The notes beneath the pieces were generated by a model, which was given only the letters and a program-made list of their open reading frames with translations, searched no databases and was not told the origin of the DNA. DNA of 11,111 bases, taken from positions 1 to 11,111 of the forward strand of contig SFZC01000072.1 in the NCBI GenBank assembly GCA_004558955.1, read 5' to 3'. A program made the translations under genes and the position numbers. Source of the DNA: a bacterium (GTDB lineage Bacteria; Cyanobacteriota; Vampirovibrionia; Gastranaerophilales; Gastranaerophilaceae). This document shows positions 1 to 7,100 of this stretch, piece by piece (position 1 is the stretch's first letter; each line of letters opens with the position of its first letter).

Positions 1-16
1 CTTGATTTTTAATCTT

Positions 17-28
17 TTCAGAATGACA
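17..28 (+). repeat. TTCAGAATGACA half-element, copy 1
   Basis: The string TTCAGAATGACA sits in the non-coding start of the window. Near-identical copies lie at 888-898, 993-1003, 1024-1036 and 1574-1584, all outside genes. The copy at 993 is the right arm of a perfect hairpin, so the isolated copies look like half-elements or decayed copies of the same dispersed repeat. The identity of the string is seen directly; the interpretation as a repeat family is inference. Confidence 0.55.
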
Positions 29-93
29 ATCGCTTGGGGTAAATTTTTATTTTATTCAAAAATAATGCTATTGTTACGAAATGTAAAGATGAA

Positions 94-122
94 TTTAAAA
101 AGTCGGAAAACCTTGTTATACT
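94..122 (+). promoter_or_regulatory. candidate extended -10 promoter for the small gene pair
   Basis: TATACT at 117-122 is preceded by TGT (114-116), giving an extended -10. A weak -35 (TTTAAA, 94-99) lies 17 bp upstream. Transcription would begin near 129, right at the ATGGT repeats, leaving a leader of about 94 nt before the 223 start codon. It is a motif match only, in AT-rich DNA. Confidence 0.35.
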
Positions 123-128
123 TGCTTT

Positions 129-148
129 ATGGTATGGTATGGTATGGT
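129..148 (+). repeat. ATGGT x4 pentanucleotide tandem repeat
   Basis: Four perfect copies of ATGGT are immediately followed by a G-tract run (GGTTGGGCGGGGCGG, 146-160) that stands out in this AT-rich sequence. Each repeat unit begins with ATG, and because the unit is 5 nt the successive ATGs fall in different frames. The ATG at 139 is in frame with the gene starting at 223. The repeat lies in the presumed leader of that gene. Confidence 0.8.
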
Positions 149-222
149 TGGGCGGGGCGGTGCAATTTCTGTTTTATATCTGTTTTTATATTTATGTAGT
201 AGTTAGTAGAAAGGACAAAGGT

Positions 223-594
223 ATGAAGCTAGAAAGTTTTGGGTGTGAAGCGTTAGAAAATTTGGTAGAACATACAGAAATTTCTCGTCAAGTTCGTCAA
301 GCTTTACTCGAAATTTGTGCCAAATTTGAGGAGTTTGAATTTACATCACCTTGGAAAAATTCTATAGAAAAAATTCTTAAAAATGGAAAGAAATTAACTA
401 TAGGTAAGGCAGGAGCAAAGTATATTGAAGATTCTAAAGGTGACGTTTTGGTGTATCGAAAATTTTATGGTTATGGCCCAACATTAGAAGATGGAACACC
501 GACATTGCGTTTTCATGTTGATCGTCCTAGTGGACGCACAAGTTTGTTAGTAAAACCTAGACTTGATGGTCATTTTTCTCCAGTTAGATTGTAA
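223..594 (+). CDS. hypothetical protein, 123 aa, unrecognised
   Basis: I do not recognise this protein. I chose the ATG at 223 because AAAGGA (210-215) gives a Shine-Dalgarno site 7 nt before it. The frame is open back to an ATG at 139, which would add a 28-residue hydrophobic segment ending in RKDKG, but no ribosome site precedes that codon. The protein looks soluble and mixed alpha/beta. Residues 10-53 are probably helical, with many charged residues. The C-terminal half (about 58-123) is probably strand-rich and basic, containing Y-x-K-F-Y-G-Y-G at 78-85 and a TLRFHVDRPSGRTSLLVKPR stretch at 94-113. There is no signal peptide and no cysteine pattern suggesting metal binding. The stop is followed by two more in-frame stop codons. 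The downstream small membrane protein starts 25 nt later, so the two are probably cotranscribed and may act together; no function can be given. Confidence 0.7.
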   Translation: MKLESFGCEALENLVEHTEISRQVRQALLEICAKFEEFEFTSPWKNSIEKILKNGKKLTIGKAGAKYIEDSKGDVLVYRKFYGYGPTLEDGTPTLRFHVDRPSGRTSLLVKPRLDGHFSPVRL

Positions 595-619
595 TAATAA
601 AAGGAAGGATTTGTAAAGT

Positions 620-877
620 ATGGCTTATCTAGATTATGTAAATTCATTTTATTCAAATGATGTAAATGTATTAAAAAAACGACAAAAACAAAGCAAATGT
701 GTAAGGGCTGCGACTTTAGCAGGTGGAACAGCCCTTGCGGGGTTGAGTTTATTGCCTAAAAATAAATCCAAAAGTTTATGTTTAGTAAGTGCCACTTTTT
801 TATTGTTATGTGCTTTAAATACCAATAAATATATTAAAGATGTAGATAAAAAGTTACAATTAAATTCAGTTGTTTAG
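620..877 (+). CDS. small membrane protein, 85 aa, two predicted transmembrane helices
   Basis: I do not recognise this as a family. The ATG at 620 follows the purine-rich AAGGAAGGA (601-609) at a spacing of about 10 nt, which supports the start. The N-terminal 28 residues are polar and basic (KKRQKQSK around 19-26). Two hydrophobic stretches follow, at about 29-46 (Ala/Gly/Leu-rich) and about 52-67 (Leu-rich with two Cys), separated by a short basic loop KNKSK. The C-terminal tail is polar. This predicts a helical hairpin with both termini in the cytoplasm, by the positive-inside rule. It is the second gene of a pair with the 123-residue protein 25 nt upstream. Small two-helix proteins beside a soluble partner occur in toxin-antitoxin, holin and envelope-stress contexts, but nothing here selects among these. 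Confidence 0.65.
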   Translation: MAYLDYVNSFYSNDVNVLKKRQKQSKCVRAATLAGGTALAGLSLLPKNKSKSLCLVSATFLLLCALNTNKYIKDVDKKLQLNSVV

Positions 878-948
878 ATTTTTGTTTTTCAGAATGACGT
901 ATTACTTGCTATATGTACCCAAAAAAGGAAATAAAAGGTTTAGTTCCT

Positions 949-966
949 AAGGTTTTGTTAAACCTT
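949..966 (+). repeat. perfect 7-bp hairpin AAGGTTT-TGTT-AAACCTT
   Basis: AAGGTTT (949-955) pairs with AAACCTT (960-966) around a TGTT loop. An upstream AAGGTTTA (935-942) can pair with the same right arm (TAAACCTT, 959-966), so two mutually exclusive hairpins are possible. No T-run follows, so it is not a typical intrinsic terminator. It lies about 70 nt after the small membrane protein gene and could be transcribed with it. Confidence 0.4.
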
Positions 967-978
967 GCAATTGAAGGG

Positions 979-1000
979 ACCCTGAAACGAGCTTCAGGGT
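979..1000 (+). repeat. perfect 8-bp hairpin ACCCTGAA-ACGAGC-TTCAGGGT
   Basis: The arms ACCCTGAA (979-986) and TTCAGGGT (993-1000) are exact inverted repeats around a 6-nt loop. The right arm continues as GAC followed by ATTTTT (1003-1008), so a weak terminator role for the upstream gene pair is possible. From memory, CTGAAACGAGTTCAGG-type palindromes are common dispersed intergenic repeats in several bacterial groups; I have not verified this. The hairpin appears to be the full-length form of the half-elements found elsewhere in this window. Confidence 0.6.
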
Positions 1001-1081
1001 GACATTTTTGAGGTATTTTGTTTTTCAGAAAGATGAATCATTTGCCAGATATACTAAATAGAGTAATTTTAATTGTTTGGC

Positions 1082-1110
1082 TAGCAATCCAAACCTACAT
1101 TGTGCTATGA
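1082..1110 (+). repeat. degenerate direct repeat, left copy
   Basis: This 29-nt segment starting TAGCAATCCAAACC matches 1468-1496 at 21 of 29 positions by my count (20 of the first 25). Three of the first mismatches are transitions. The two copies bracket the inverted-repeat cluster between them and are 386 nt apart, start to start. Confidence 0.45.
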
Positions 1111-1140
1111 AATAAGTGTTTAATGTTGAAATGGAACACT

Positions 1141-1367
1141 GGATTACTTCGTCACTTCGTGGTCTTGGATTTTGGCGGGTCGGACTATTTTGTTCGCATT
1201 AAACGGCATTACAGTTTTACAAACTTTCAGCCTCTGCTCACAAAATTCAACGCAGTCCTCCCGAGGACGTGTTTGCTACGCAGCACACTATCCTCGTAAT
1301 GACGGTATTGTGTTTGACTGGTTTTCCGTCATTTCGAAGGAGTGCGTAAGCACGACTGTGCCAATCC
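1141..1367. repeat. cluster of degraded inverted-repeat intergenic elements
   Basis: GGATTACTTCGTCACTTCGT (1141-1160) and the segment from CCGTCATTTCGAAGGA (1326-1341) through GCCAATCC (1360-1367) resemble opposite-facing copies of a widespread intergenic repeat. I recall its form as CGTCATTGCGAGGAG followed by a variable middle and then GCAATCC. Between them, TCCTCGTAATGACGG (1291-1305) is the near-exact inverse of 1326-1341, with one indel and one mismatch. A short palindrome GTCCTCCCGAGGAC lies at 1255-1268. The similarity among these pieces is visible; membership in a named repeat family is recalled and unverified. Confidence 0.5.
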
Positions 1368-1467
1368 GGAAAAAGCGTGTATTAGAAAAGTAGGTTGGTA
1401 ATTGTCGGTTGTGCATACTTGCCCAACAAGTGAAAAAGCAGGTAATAATTGCAATACAGTGTCGGAA

Positions 1468-1496
1468 TAGCAATTCAGACTTACATTTCGCTGAGT
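1468..1496 (+). repeat. degenerate direct repeat, right copy
   Basis: This is the partner of 1082-1110, starting TAGCAATTCAGACT. It closes the bracket around the repeat cluster. No target-site duplication pattern or open reading frame supports a transposon. Confidence 0.45.
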
Positions 1497-1580
1497 GGCT
1501 TTGGACAGTTTTTCTTCACAAAGACAAGTTCAATAAAAAAGTAGAGCACCTAAAAATATAGTTTGTTATTTATCTTCAGG

Positions 1581-1610
1581 GTGACTATATTATAAAATTC
1601 TTGCTATGAT
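1581..1610 (+). promoter_or_regulatory. candidate promoter of the TerC-like gene
   Basis: TATGAT (1605-1610) preceded by TGC (1602-1604) makes an extended -10. GTGACT (1581-1586) lies 18 bp upstream as a -35 with 4 of 6 consensus matches. The -35 falls inside a TTCAGGGTGAC half-element (1574-1584). Transcription would start near 1617, giving a leader of about 18 nt that contains the Shine-Dalgarno site GGAAGGAG (1618-1625). Confidence 0.45.
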
Positions 1611-1634
1611 TAAAATCGGAAGGAGAATTTTATT

Positions 1635-2681
1635 ATGTGGGAATATTTTTCAGGCTCTTATATAATTACAATTTTAGGTGTAATTGGAGCGTATTTGTGG
1701 GGGGAACACGTTCATCACGGTGCAGGGCTTGCCTCAATTTTTATCGTATTAGTTTTGGCGGTTCTTGAAACCAGTTTGTCCTTTGACAACGCAGTTGTGA
1801 ATGCTATGAAGTTAGAAAAAATGTCGCACATTTGGCGTCATCGCTTTTTAACGTGGGGTATTTTAATCGCAGTTTTTGGTATGCGTTTCTTATTCCCAGT
1901 GCTTGTTGTTTCAATATTTGCACATTTAGATATGTTGACGGTTACGCATATTGCACTAACTGATGCGAACAAGTATGCAGGGTATCTGCACGAAATTCAC
2001 GCACCCATCGTGACTTTTGGCGGAATGTTTTTGATTATGTTATTTCTTAATTATTTCTTCAATCACGAAAAAGAGGTACACTGGCTAGAATTTATCGAAA
2101 AGCCGTTGTCTCATCTTGACCACATAAGTGGGATTGAAATTATTATCTCTCTTTTAACTCTAATTGGTTTGCAATCAGTAATTCCGTCAGAACAAAAGTT
2201 AACGGTATTAATTTCCGGTCTTGCAGGTATAATTACCTTTTTGTCGATTGACGGTGTGGCTCATTTCTTGGAAAAGCACGAAGAAATGCGTAATGCAAAA
2301 TGCGGTGTGGAAGGTATCAAATGTGCAGGTTTAATCAGTTTTATGTATTTGGAACTCATTGATGCATCTTTCTCTTTAGATGGTGTTTTGGGGGCATTTG
2401 CACTAAGTAATGATGTTTTAATTATCACAATCGGTTTGGCAATCGGTGCGATGTTTGTAAGGTCTTTGACGATTTTGCTTGTTGAAAAGAAAACTCTTGC
2501 TCGATTTATTTATTTGGAACAAGGTGCACATTGGGCAATCGGAGCATTATCAGTGATAATGTTGGTTTCAACGGTAAAAGAAGTTCCTGAAGTCGTGACA
2601 GGTTTAATCGGTTTATTCTTTATTGTTTCGGCATTAATTTCTTCAATTCTTTACAACAAAAAACAAGAAAATCAAAATTAA
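1635..2681 (+). CDS. TerC-superfamily DUF475 integral membrane protein
   Basis: The 348-residue polytopic membrane protein matches the DUF475 branch of the TerC superfamily. Hydrophobic segments are visible at about 8-22, 32-45, 70-97, 123-143, 165-183, 186-206, 252-276, 295-310 and 318-339. Two acidic intramembrane motifs diagnostic of the superfamily are present: ETSLSFDN at 45-52 and ELIDASFSLDG at 240-250. They carry the Asp, Asn and Glu residues thought to coordinate a divalent metal. TerC relatives (Alx, MntP-like and MeeF/YceF types) have been linked to manganese export and metallation of secreted enzymes; the DUF475 branch itself is poorly characterised. A His-rich loop (HVHHG near 25-29) may add metal ligands. 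The ATG at 1635 is preceded by a strong GGAAGGAG. The gene has its own candidate promoter and converges on ahcY, so it is probably monocistronic. A tellurite-resistance role should not be assumed, since no other ter genes are present. The family call is confident; the substrate is unknown. Confidence 0.88.
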   Translation: MWEYFSGSYIITILGVIGAYLWGEHVHHGAGLASIFIVLVLAVLETSLSFDNAVVNAMKLEKMSHIWRHRFLTWGILIAVFGMRFLFPVLVVSIFAHLDMLTVTHIALTDANKYAGYLHEIHAPIVTFGGMFLIMLFLNYFFNHEKEVHWLEFIEKPLSHLDHISGIEIIISLLTLIGLQSVIPSEQKLTVLISGLAGIITFLSIDGVAHFLEKHEEMRNAKCGVEGIKCAGLISFMYLELIDASFSLDGVLGAFALSNDVLIITIGLAIGAMFVRSLTILLVEKKTLARFIYLEQGAHWAIGALSVIMLVSTVKEVPEVVTGLIGLFFIVSALISSILYNKKQENQN

Positions 2682-2703
2682 ATTTTAGGGAAAATCATAT
2701 AAT

Positions 2704-2740
2704 AAAAAAGAGCAAGTTTTAATGAACCTGCTCTTTTTTT
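2704..2740. terminator. bidirectional intrinsic terminator between the TerC-like gene and ahcY
   Basis: AAAAAAGAGCAAGTT (2704-2718) pairs with AACCTGCTCTTTTTT (2725-2739) around the loop TTAATG, with a single A/C mismatch in 15 positions. The T-run at the right serves the plus-strand gene. The A-run at the left becomes the U-run for minus-strand transcripts of ahcY. It sits 22 nt after one stop codon and 19 nt after the other. Confidence 0.9.
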
Positions 2741-2758
2741 ATGTTTTATAATTAATGA

Positions 2759-4027
2759 TTAGTCAATTTTCCAACTGTTTAGGTATTCTTCCTGTTCAGG
2801 TGTTAATGTATCAATTTCAATTCCCATTGATTTTAGTTTTAATTCTGCAATTTTAACATCAACTTCGTGAGGAAGTGTGTAAAGTTTATTTTCCAATTTC
2901 CCTTTATTTTTAACAAGAAATTCAATACCGAGTGCCTGATTTGCAAAACTCATGTCCATAACGCTTGCAGGGTGACCTTCTGCGGCTACTAAGTTAACCA
3001 AACGACCTTCTGCGATTACATAAATTGATTTTCCGTTATCCAATACATATTCTTCGAGAGCAGGACGAATTTGTTTGATTTCTTTTACATGTTTTCTCAA
3101 ATCGCCTACGTTAACTTCCCAGTCAAAGTGTCCAACATTACCGACAAAAGCACCGTCTTTCATTGTTAAAAGATGTTGAACATCAACTACATGTTTGTCG
3201 CCTGTTACAGTCAAGAAAATATCGCCTTCAAGTGCTGCTTTTGCAATCGGCATTACTCTGTAGCCTTCCATTGCTGCTTCAAGTGCTTTTAATGGGTCAA
3301 CTTCGCAAACAATAACGTTTGCACCCAACGCTTTTGCTCTTAGTGCAACCCCTTTACCGCACCAGCCGTAACCTGAAACAACAACTGTTTTTCCTGCGAT
3401 AAGAATGTTTGTTGCTCTAAGTACCCCGTCAAAAGAGCTTTGACCTGTGCCGTATCTGTTATCGTATAAGTGTTTTGTCAAACTTGTGTTAACACCTACT
3501 GCAGGAAAACCTAATGTACCTTGTTTTTCCATTGCTTGAAGTCTGATGATACCCGTAGTTGTTTCTTCTGTTGAACCGATAACCTTTGAAATCAGGTCAG
3601 GTCTTTTTTCGTGAATCATTGAAACCATGTCACAACCGTCATCAATAATGATATCAGGGTTATGGTTAAGGGCTTCGTTGATATGTGATTTGTATTGTTC
3701 AACAGTTTCACCTGAGATTGCGAAAACAGGCATGTTATAGTATTTTACCAAAGCTGCTGCTACATCGTCTTGAGTTGACAACGGATTTGAAGCAACAAGT
3801 AATGAATCTGCTCCACCGGCTTGCATCACCGTGCAAAGTGCAGCGGTTTCTTTTGTAACGTGAACGCATGCTGACAATTTTAAACCTTTGAACGGTTGTT
3901 CTTTTATAAATCTTTCACGAATTGTTTTTAGTACAGGCATGTCTTTAAATGCCCAATCAATTTGTTTTTTACCTTGTTCCGCAAGGTTAATGTCTTTTAT
4001 GTCACATTTCATTTCTGTCATTAGCAT
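2759..4027 (-). CDS. ahcY: S-adenosylhomocysteine hydrolase (adenosylhomocysteinase)
   Basis: This is a cytoplasmic NAD-dependent enzyme that reversibly splits S-adenosylhomocysteine into adenosine and homocysteine, relieving product inhibition of methyltransferases and feeding the activated-methyl cycle. It has 422 residues and lacks the extra insertion of the longer plant/proteobacterial forms. Visible signatures are EETTTG at 154-159, the substrate-site run TKHLYDNRYGTGQS with K185, D189 and N190, the NAD Rossmann loop GYGWCGKG at 219-226, GHFD at 299-302 and AEGHP at 349-353. The C-terminus ends YLNSWKID, like other short-form enzymes, rather than with the KxxYRY tail. Position 181 is Thr where many homologues have Asp (NT instead of ND), a minor deviation. 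I chose the start at 4027 because AAGGAG (complement of 4034-4039) lies 6 nt upstream; a second ATG two codons in is less well spaced. The gene stands alone, with no metK, metH or luxS alongside, and diverges from the GH13 gene. Confidence 0.96.
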   Translation of the reverse strand: MLMTEMKCDIKDINLAEQGKKQIDWAFKDMPVLKTIRERFIKEQPFKGLKLSACVHVTKETAALCTVMQAGGADSLLVASNPLSTQDDVAAALVKYYNMPVFAISGETVEQYKSHINEALNHNPDIIIDDGCDMVSMIHEKRPDLISKVIGSTEETTTGIIRLQAMEKQGTLGFPAVGVNTSLTKHLYDNRYGTGQSSFDGVLRATNILIAGKTVVVSGYGWCGKGVALRAKALGANVIVCEVDPLKALEAAMEGYRVMPIAKAALEGDIFLTVTGDKHVVDVQHLLTMKDGAFVGNVGHFDWEVNVGDLRKHVKEIKQIRPALEEYVLDNGKSIYVIAEGRLVNLVAAEGHPASVMDMSFANQALGIEFLVKNKGKLENKLYTLPHEVDVKIAELKLKSMGIEIDTLTPEQEEYLNSWKID

Positions 4028-4055
4028 TATTTTCTCCTTATACTAATAAATGTAT

Positions 4056-4085
4056 ATTATAACGTTTCAATTATACTCAAGACAA
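4056..4085 (-). promoter_or_regulatory. candidate ahcY promoter
   Basis: On the minus strand, TTGTCT (complement of 4080-4085) and a perfect TATAAT (complement of 4056-4061) are separated by 18 bp. Transcription would start near 4049, leaving a leader of about 22 nt. That is too short for a SAH or SAM riboswitch, which are otherwise common upstream of ahcY. Confidence 0.55.
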
Positions 4086-4168
4086 TCCGAGAATACTAAT
4101 AATAGAAATTTTATTGTAAAATTTTCTTAATAAAAAGTGTTCAACTAACAAAAAATAATCTTTAGACT

Positions 4169-4177
4169 TGTTATAAT
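4169..4177 (+). promoter_or_regulatory. candidate extended -10 promoter of the GH13 gene
   Basis: TGTTATAAT (4169-4177) is a perfect extended -10. No good -35 is seen at the right distance, which extended -10 promoters tolerate. Transcription would start near 4184, one base before the Shine-Dalgarno AAGGAG (4185-4190) and 13 nt before the GTG start. This is an extremely short leader, if the assignment is right. Confidence 0.5.
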
Positions 4178-4196
4178 TATCGTTAAGGAGTATCGT

Positions 4197-7100
4197 GTGA
4201 AAGTAAGTTTTGATTTAAGAAAGAACGGTCCGCAAAGGAACAATACTGTGTCTTTCAAAGGGGTAGAGCCGACAAAATCGGCAGAAGGTTTTAAAGAGTT
4301 AAGATTTGCATATCCGTTTGATTCGGATAACCAAGAGTGCTATTTGAAGGTTTACAAAGTCGGAACGGACGATAAAGGTAACTATTTTACGGACGGCATT
4401 GCGTTTTCAAATGACGGCAGGGACGGAATTGCTCTTCCGCCGAACGGATTGAGCATAGATATGCAAAAAACTTTTGGTTTTGATGAAAATCAACCGTTTG
4501 CATACAATTATTTGATTAAAAGAAAAGACGGCAGAGGCGAAAATATCAAAACAGATTGCGGTGATGTAATCAATGAAAACGGTACTTTGTTTAACGTTAT
4601 TTCTTCGACAAAATCCGGCATGAACAAAGGCGGTTCAATGAAGCTTGTTATTATTGATTCGCAAAAGGTTGGATATGTTTATAACGATAAAAACTTAATC
4701 GTAAAAGATGAAAATCTTGCACAACGAGCAGAAAACGGCATAAAAACCTTAACAAATAAGTTTGGCGGAACTTTAGCAGGACTTGAGTATGCCGTAGAAA
4801 ATGGCGAATATGATAATTATTCAAGAATTATCTCTTTGCCGATATTTACTGATGATGATTTTTCTGCCCATGCTTATTGGAATAAGAACTGTATGCAAAT
4901 GGCAAAATCTTTCGGAAATATTAATAACTATGCATCTTTACAAAGAAAAATGTTTGCTCATGGTTTGAATTTGGTTTCAGACGGGGCATTTGTAAACGAA
5001 GGTTTGGAAGGTACTCACTTTGGCAGTTTGTTGAAATGGGGCGAAAATTCACCGTATTATTATTGGTTCAGAGCTTCAGGATTGAATAACGGCCCTTTGT
5101 CACTCGGTGTATTCCCTAAAAATAAAGAATTTATTTCACACAAAATCGTAAACTCTCCGTATTCTTACACACAAAAAGAAAACGGAAAAATCAAAATTTC
5201 TTCAAATCACAATTACGACAAAAACAAACCAACATATATTCAGTTCTTTGACAACCGATTGGTTACAGAGGCTGAAAAGACTGATACTTCACACTTAATT
5301 AAATCTTATTCAAAATTAAGTACTCCGAATGTTTATGATATTCACACTCATAACGATTCGATTTTCCCTTATTCGTTTGAAATTAAACCTGAAATTTATA
5401 ATAAAAACGTTAAGAATTTGATTGAGTACAATTCTGATAATCCTGATGCGGAAATACGTTTGGATAGTCCGCTTGCGGCAAGATTACTTTCAAAATCAGA
5501 ATATTATAATGTTGACGGTAAATTTGAAAGCGGTTTTGAAACTTGGGATGCAAACGTAGATATTGCAAAATTAAATTTTGTTTTCTCAAATACCGATGCA
5601 AAAGATTTGAAGAATTTACCGCTTGAAAAACGTAGAGAAGTAATGGGTAAAATGCTTCGTGCCAATTATCAGGTTCAGGACTACACCGTTCAATCAGGTG
5701 CTTATTGGACACAAAAAACAGATGACATTTTGAGAACCTATGTCGCTCAACAGTTGAAAAATGTTGATGAAAATAATCCGTCACTCGTTTATCAAAAGAT
5801 TATGGAGTTATCTGATAATAAGGTATTTCCGAAAGAAGTTAAGACTGAGGTTTCAAAAGAAGAAGTCGAAAATGTTTTAGATGATATGTATAATAACAAA
5901 CGAGAATTGTCGGATTTGAATAAAAAAGATGAAATTCTTGAAGGTGTTATGAACACGCCGCTTGATGCGATTGAATTTGGTCAAAATTTGACTTCTGTTT
6001 TGGCTTCTCCGTTAATTTCAAAAAGAGCAAATGTGAAATCGGAAGTCGGTGTTCCTCGTTTTGAAATTTACAAAAACGGTGACAAAAATCTCCCGGAAGA
6101 ATATGCTGAAACTTACAAGAAAATGGACGAAATTTTTGCAAAAGATTTGTCGGGTTATGCAGAAAAGATTTTGGACAGAGTTGACGGACAACTTCCTGAA
6201 AATCAAAAATTATTTGACGGTGATGAAGTTACCGAATATGGTAAATATGTTTTACCGTTGTTGTTGCCGCAAATTACAAAATATGCCGTAGTTAAGGCTT
6301 TAGCGCCAAAAGTTGAGGTTTCCGTAAATGATAAAAACGGCGAAATGCTTTATGATTACAATGCATTGAATAATGTATATCTTCAATCCTTCGGAATTAC
6401 AAAATTTGCATCTCCTGAGGATGAGGCTCGAGTTGTTTTGAGTGAACTCCAAAGCGGCATCAAAAAGATTAAATCGAATGCGGATGACGTGATTGTCGAT
6501 AGTATTTCAAAATCCTTGAAGGGTACTAATTTAAGGTCTTTCCAACTTGCCGATTTGATTATTGACAAAACTCAATCAGGACTTGATTGGAGAATTGATG
6601 CCACAAAAGATATCGCAGATGTTGAAGCATTGAGAAACGGAATTGAAAATTTTGATACAATGTGGGAAAACATAATTGATTTTTGGAAGTCTTTTCAGAC
6701 AGCAATTCAAAAGAAAAACCCGAATGTTTATACTGTTGCCGAAGTTACCGATGAAGAAAGCTTGCACACTGACGGTTGGGGCGATTATTCAAGCAGATTT
6801 CCAAGCAAGACAGATATTATTCCAAAATTCTTGAGAGAAACAGGCATGTCTGCTATTGCCGAATATTCTTTCTTCTTTAGTGACCTTCAAAAAGCCTTTT
6901 CAAATCAGTTTGAAAATGGTGCATCAAACCTTGATACAACTTATGCAAGTAAAATGGTTTATGACAAAATGATTGGCGGCAATAAAAACTTTATCAAAAT
7001 GGGTGCTCAGGATGCAATGAAATTTGCATATACCTTTATCGGAAACCACGACAAACCGAGAGCCTTGCACTGTATGGCTTTGAATATGCCGTTATTCTAT

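Larger units (their letters stand above)
878..1634. other. gene-free, repeat-rich 757-bp stretch
   Basis: No convincing coding region is present: the longest open frames overlap repeats, lack a ribosome site and have atypical composition. The stretch holds four copies of the TTCAGRRTGAC half-element, two hairpins (949-966 and 979-1000), a 29-nt degenerate direct repeat (1082-1110 and 1468-1496), an inverted pair (1291-1305 and 1326-1341) and, at its right end, the promoter of the TerC-like gene. It looks like an accumulation of dispersed intergenic repeats in varying states of decay. I see no tRNA, no CRISPR array and no transposase. Confidence 0.65.

Noticed and set aside
2..199. 65-residue open frame on the plus strand
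   Set aside because: No ribosome site; it runs through the repeat half-element, the candidate promoter and the ATGGT/G-tract leader; its Trp/Tyr/Gly content there comes from translating simple repeats.
1172..1473. Two overlapping open frames (73 aa plus, 61 aa minus) in the gene-free stretch
   Set aside because: Both lie over the inverted-repeat cluster, lack Shine-Dalgarno sites and have no protein-like pattern.
878..1634. CRISPR array or insertion sequence
   Set aside because: The repeats are degenerate, irregularly spaced and include inverted copies; no cas gene, transposase fragment or target-site duplication is visible.
1635..2681. Tellurite-resistance island
   Set aside because: A single DUF475/TerC-like gene with no terA, terB, terD or terE neighbours does not support it.
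4028..4196. SAH or SAM riboswitch upstream of ahcY
   Set aside because: The candidate ahcY promoter leaves only about 22 nt of leader, and the AT-rich divergent region shows no pseudoknot-like conserved core.
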